From Planctomycetaceae bacterium (lineage in GTDB: Bacteria > Planctomycetota > UBA1135 > GCA-002686595), in assembly GCA_013360535.1 (NCBI GenBank), contig JABWBL010000186.1:1-6920 (forward strand): a stretch of 6,920 nucleotides of DNA. Direction: 5' to 3'. Below, one piece after another: positions 4,742 to 6,920 of the stretch (position 1 is its first letter; each line of letters begins with the position of its first letter). A program made the translations under genes and the position numbers. The notes beneath the pieces were generated by a model that was not told where the DNA came from, searched no databases, and was given only the letters and a program-made list of their open reading frames with translations.

Positions 4742-6199
4742 TCAATTCCACAACGCGCGCTCGGCAGAACCGAGCAGGTAACACAGCACGTGCGCGGGAA
4801 TGCGCAGCACTTGCGTCACGCCACCCTCGAGCTCATCGACGCCAAAATCGGTGTCGCGTCGCGTCACGAGGTAGGCGCGCGGAATCGCCTCCGACTTGCA
4901 GTAGAGCGCGAGGCCGCCGCGCGCCTCCAGCGTCGCGCGGTCGCGGTACTTGACCTCGATCGGGATCGTCGCGGCCGGCGTGCGCACGATGAGATCGACC
5001 TCACGTTCGGTCTTGGGGTCACGCCAGTAGCCCATCTGCGCGCGCTCGCGAAAGTGGAACGAGTGGAAGTGGCGCAGCACGGCTGTCTCCACGATCAGGC
5101 CCATTTCCTCGGGCCGCTCAAGCGCTTCCTCGCTTCGCAGCAGCACCGCGTTTCGCAGCGCCGCGTCGACGAGGTAGTACTTGTAACGTGCCTTGAGCGC
5201 CTGCTTCCCGCCGAGATGGAATGGCGCGAGGCGGTAGGCGAGGTTGGCCTGCTCGAGATGCAGCAGGTGGCTCGCGACGGTCTGCTTGTTGGCGCCGAGC
5301 GCCTCCGCGACCGTCTGGTGGGCGAGGATTCCGCCGGAATTCAGGCACAGATGGATGAACACCCGTTCGAGGTCATCGACGTTGCGCACGCCGAACAGCG
5401 ATGTCATGTCGCGCTTGAGCACCCGCTCGACCACGTCTTCGCGCAGGAGCCGCTGGCACAGCGCCGTGTCGTCGAGTCTCGCCGTCTCGGGAAAGCCGCC
5501 GACCAGCAGGTAGCGGTGGAACGACGGCAAGAGTGGCCGCAATGCGGCGGAGATCGACGCGCGTTCCGCGTCGCTCGCCTTGAACGACGCCAGCAGCGAG
5601 CGCTCGAGCGGCTGCGGAAGTTCCGGAACGCGTTCGCCGCGCAGGTGGACGAACTCATAGAAGGAAAGCGTCGGCACGTGGAGCGTCACCCAACGTCCGA
5701 CGCCACTCTCTGCGAGCCGGCCGTGCTGCACGACGCTGGCCGAGCCCGTCGCCACGACTTGCAACTCCGGGCGATGGTCGATCAGTTGCTTGACCTCGAG
5801 TTCCCACTCGCGTGCGTAGTGCACTTCGTCGAGCAGCAGCAAGGCGGGCTTCCCTTCCGCGTGCACGCGCTCGCCGTACAGCCGCAGCAGTTCCGCCAGC
5901 GTCACGAGCTTCAGCAGCGGATGGTCGAGGCTCAGGTAGAGCACGCTGCGCGGGTCGCGGCCCGCGCCGATCACGTGACTGGCGAGCTGGTGCAGGACCG
6001 TGGTCTTGCCGACGCGCCGGGGTCCGGAGAGCAGGATCGCGCGCCGCAATCCCGGCGTTTCGAGGAGCCGCAAGGCCCCGTCGAACGCGAGACGCCGGAA
6101 CGCCGGGGCCGGCACTGGGCGCCCGGTCCACCACGGGTTGAAGCCCTGCAGGACCGCCAACAGCTCGGCAGGATCAAGTAGGTTGTAGGCTGCGCTCAT
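4742..6199 (-). CDS. AAA-family ATPase with DUF4143 and PD-(D/E)xK-like C-terminus
   Basis: The protein has 485 residues and starts at the ATG at 6199-6197. There is no obvious Shine-Dalgarno sequence, so initiation may be leaderless or weak. The Walker A motif is GPRRVGKTT (59-67), Walker B is LLLLDEVHY (120-128), and a sensor-like VVATGSAS lies at 148-155. The middle region, including YLLVGGFPE (230-238), and a winged-helix-like stretch (about 290-320, LAHQTVAEALGANKQTVASH) fit the DUF4143 architecture. The C-terminal part has E370, E400-x-D402 and IEVK (414-417), which match a PD-(D/E)xK nuclease-like fold. Proteins of this type are widespread, often laterally transferred and functionally unclear; a nucleic-acid or defence role is suspected. 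The gene converges on the HExxH/TPR gene with a 15-base gap and has no operon partner in the window. Confidence 0.93.
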   Translation of the reverse strand: MSAAYNLLDPAELLAVLQGFNPWWTGRPVPAPAFRRLAFDGALRLLETPGLRRAILLSGPRRVGKTTVLHQLASHVIGAGRDPRSVLYLSLDHPLLKLVTLAELLRLYGERVHAEGKPALLLLDEVHYAREWELEVKQLIDHRPELQVVATGSASVVQHGRLAESGVGRWVTLHVPTLSFYEFVHLRGERVPELPQPLERSLLASFKASDAERASISAALRPLLPSFHRYLLVGGFPETARLDDTALCQRLLREDVVERVLKRDMTSLFGVRNVDDLERVFIHLCLNSGGILAHQTVAEALGANKQTVASHLLHLEQANLAYRLAPFHLGGKQALKARYKYYLVDAALRNAVLLRSEEALERPEEMGLIVETAVLRHFHSFHFRERAQMGYWRDPKTEREVDLIVRTPAATIPIEVKYRDRATLEARGGLALYCKSEAIPRAYLVTRRDTDFGVDELEGGVTQVLRIPAHVLCYLLGSAERALWN

Positions 6200-6202
6200 G
6201 GC

Positions 6203-6247
6203 TACATTGTCGGACGATTAGAATGGTATGGCATACTAATAAACGGA
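6203..6247 (-). promoter_or_regulatory. A+T-rich promoter region with palindrome upstream of the ATPase gene
   Basis: This is the clearest A+T-rich island in the window, and it lies directly upstream of the ATPase start. It contains GTATG-G-CATAC (6226-6236), with perfect five-base arms. An overlapping pair, ATTAG (6217-6221) and CTAAT (6236-6240), is also present. A promoter overlapped by an operator is a reasonable reading. I cannot place -35 and -10 boxes with confidence. Confidence 0.45.
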
Positions 6248-6920
6248 TCTGATGCCAGAAAAGGGGCCGCGGAGGCGACTTTCGGCCGACCGAGCCACCG
6301 CGAGGTCGTCGCTCCAGCGTCGCGGCGGTCTGGCCGCCCACCCCGTCCGCGGAGCGAAGTTGCGGGAGTCGGCTCGGACGGCTCTCGACTCTCCGTCTCG
6401 CGGTCAACGCCCCATCGCCAGCCCATTCCAAGGCTCACCCGGCAACTCGAGCTGCTCGCAGCGGAGCAGAAAGTGGTTTTCGTCGTCCACAGGAGCGCCA
6501 TGCCGTTGCCCGCGAGGTTCGGCGCCCGCCGCGATCGCGATGCGCGTGCCCCGCTCGCGCAGCCCAACGTCGCGGCTGGCGCGTCTGCCGTCACCCTCGC
6601 GACGAACCTTCGCGGCGCGATGCGACGTCGTGCCCGGTCCCATCGAGCTCCAACGAGAGTCGAACTCGACCGGCGCCTTCGCCCTCGGCCTGGTGATCTC
6701 GAGGCGGCGACCTCCGTTGGCGGCCCAAGCGGGATTGGCGTACCGTCTCGCGCTTCGATGGACGGCGGGGAACAACCGGACGAGGGCGCGCAGGCGGTGC
6801 GCAGGGCGGCGCGGCCGGCGAAGGACCATTCGCGTTCGGCGCCGCGTGAAGCCGCGCTCTCCCGAATCGCGTTCCGGACGGCTTCGGTGCTGCCACTGGG
6901 GGCGCTGCACGGCATCGGAG
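6248..6920. other. Right-hand region with no defensible gene
   Basis: About 670 bases with few stop codons in several frames on both strands, which is expected at this G+C content. Third-position G+C in the competing frames is only about 70-77%, below the values in the confirmed genes, and none of the translations is recognisable. One plus-strand frame stays open to the right edge and has ATG 6500 after AGGAG (6491-6495). A minus-strand frame in the same codon register ends at 6404. One of them could be a real or decaying gene that continues beyond the window. Confidence 0.4.

Noticed and set aside
4790..6181. Long plus-strand open frame opposite the ATPase gene
   Set aside because: The minus strand carries intact Walker A, Walker B and DUF4143 motifs. 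The plus-strand translation has no recognisable domain and mirrors the codon pattern.
6591..6680. Short match to the imidazoleglycerol-phosphate dehydratase N-terminus (VRLSLELDGTGHDVAS) on the minus strand
   Set aside because: The match covers only about 15 residues, and the frame stops 9 codons later. The following HisB motif (G-x-x-F-x-D-H-M) is absent in every minus-strand frame, so it is probably chance.
1..6920. CRISPR array, tRNA or rRNA genes, or insertion sequence ends
   Set aside because: I saw no regularly spaced direct repeats with unique spacers, no tRNA or rRNA signature, and no transposase or terminal inverted repeats with target duplications.

Overview
This is a GC-rich window (about 70% G+C, with strong G/C preference at third codon positions in the real genes). 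It most likely comes from a member of the Planctomycetota. The best clue is the secreted FG-GAP protein: its C-terminal Cys-containing domain, beginning with a SYCTAGTSTSGC-type motif, is one I recall mainly from planctomycete secreted proteins. This is a judgement from memory, not a search.

Layout. At 1-413 there is the 5' end of a minus-strand integral membrane protein gene that runs off the left edge. Next to it, at about 390-512, is a possible plus-strand gene tail followed by an intrinsic terminator (579-604). At 844-2550 is a secreted seven-bladed beta-propeller protein with a very regular 58-residue repeat. The segment 2551-2985 holds two hairpins, an 18-bp tandem repeat, a 53-codon internally deleted copy of the TPR gene found further right, and what looks like the last codons of a HigB toxin. 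At 2986-3264 is an intact HigA-type antitoxin. At 3433-3828 is a small three-helix membrane protein that I do not recognise. At 3803-4726 is a protein with a zinc-peptidase-like HEVVH motif followed by TPR-like helices and a CGEG C-terminal motif. At 4742-6199, on the minus strand and converging with it, is an AAA ATPase of the DUF4143 type with a PD-(D/E)xK-like C-terminus. Its upstream region is an A+T-rich island containing a palindrome. From 6241 to the right edge I see no gene I can defend.

The genes do not form a single pathway. The window reads as accessory DNA: a toxin-antitoxin remnant, a deleted paralogue, short repeats, truncated genes and a stand-alone DUF4143 ATPase around a secreted propeller protein. 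The most informative observations are the in-frame 705-bp deletion that explains the 53-codon remnant, the apparent loss of HigB next to an intact HigA, and the switch of coding strand near position 400.
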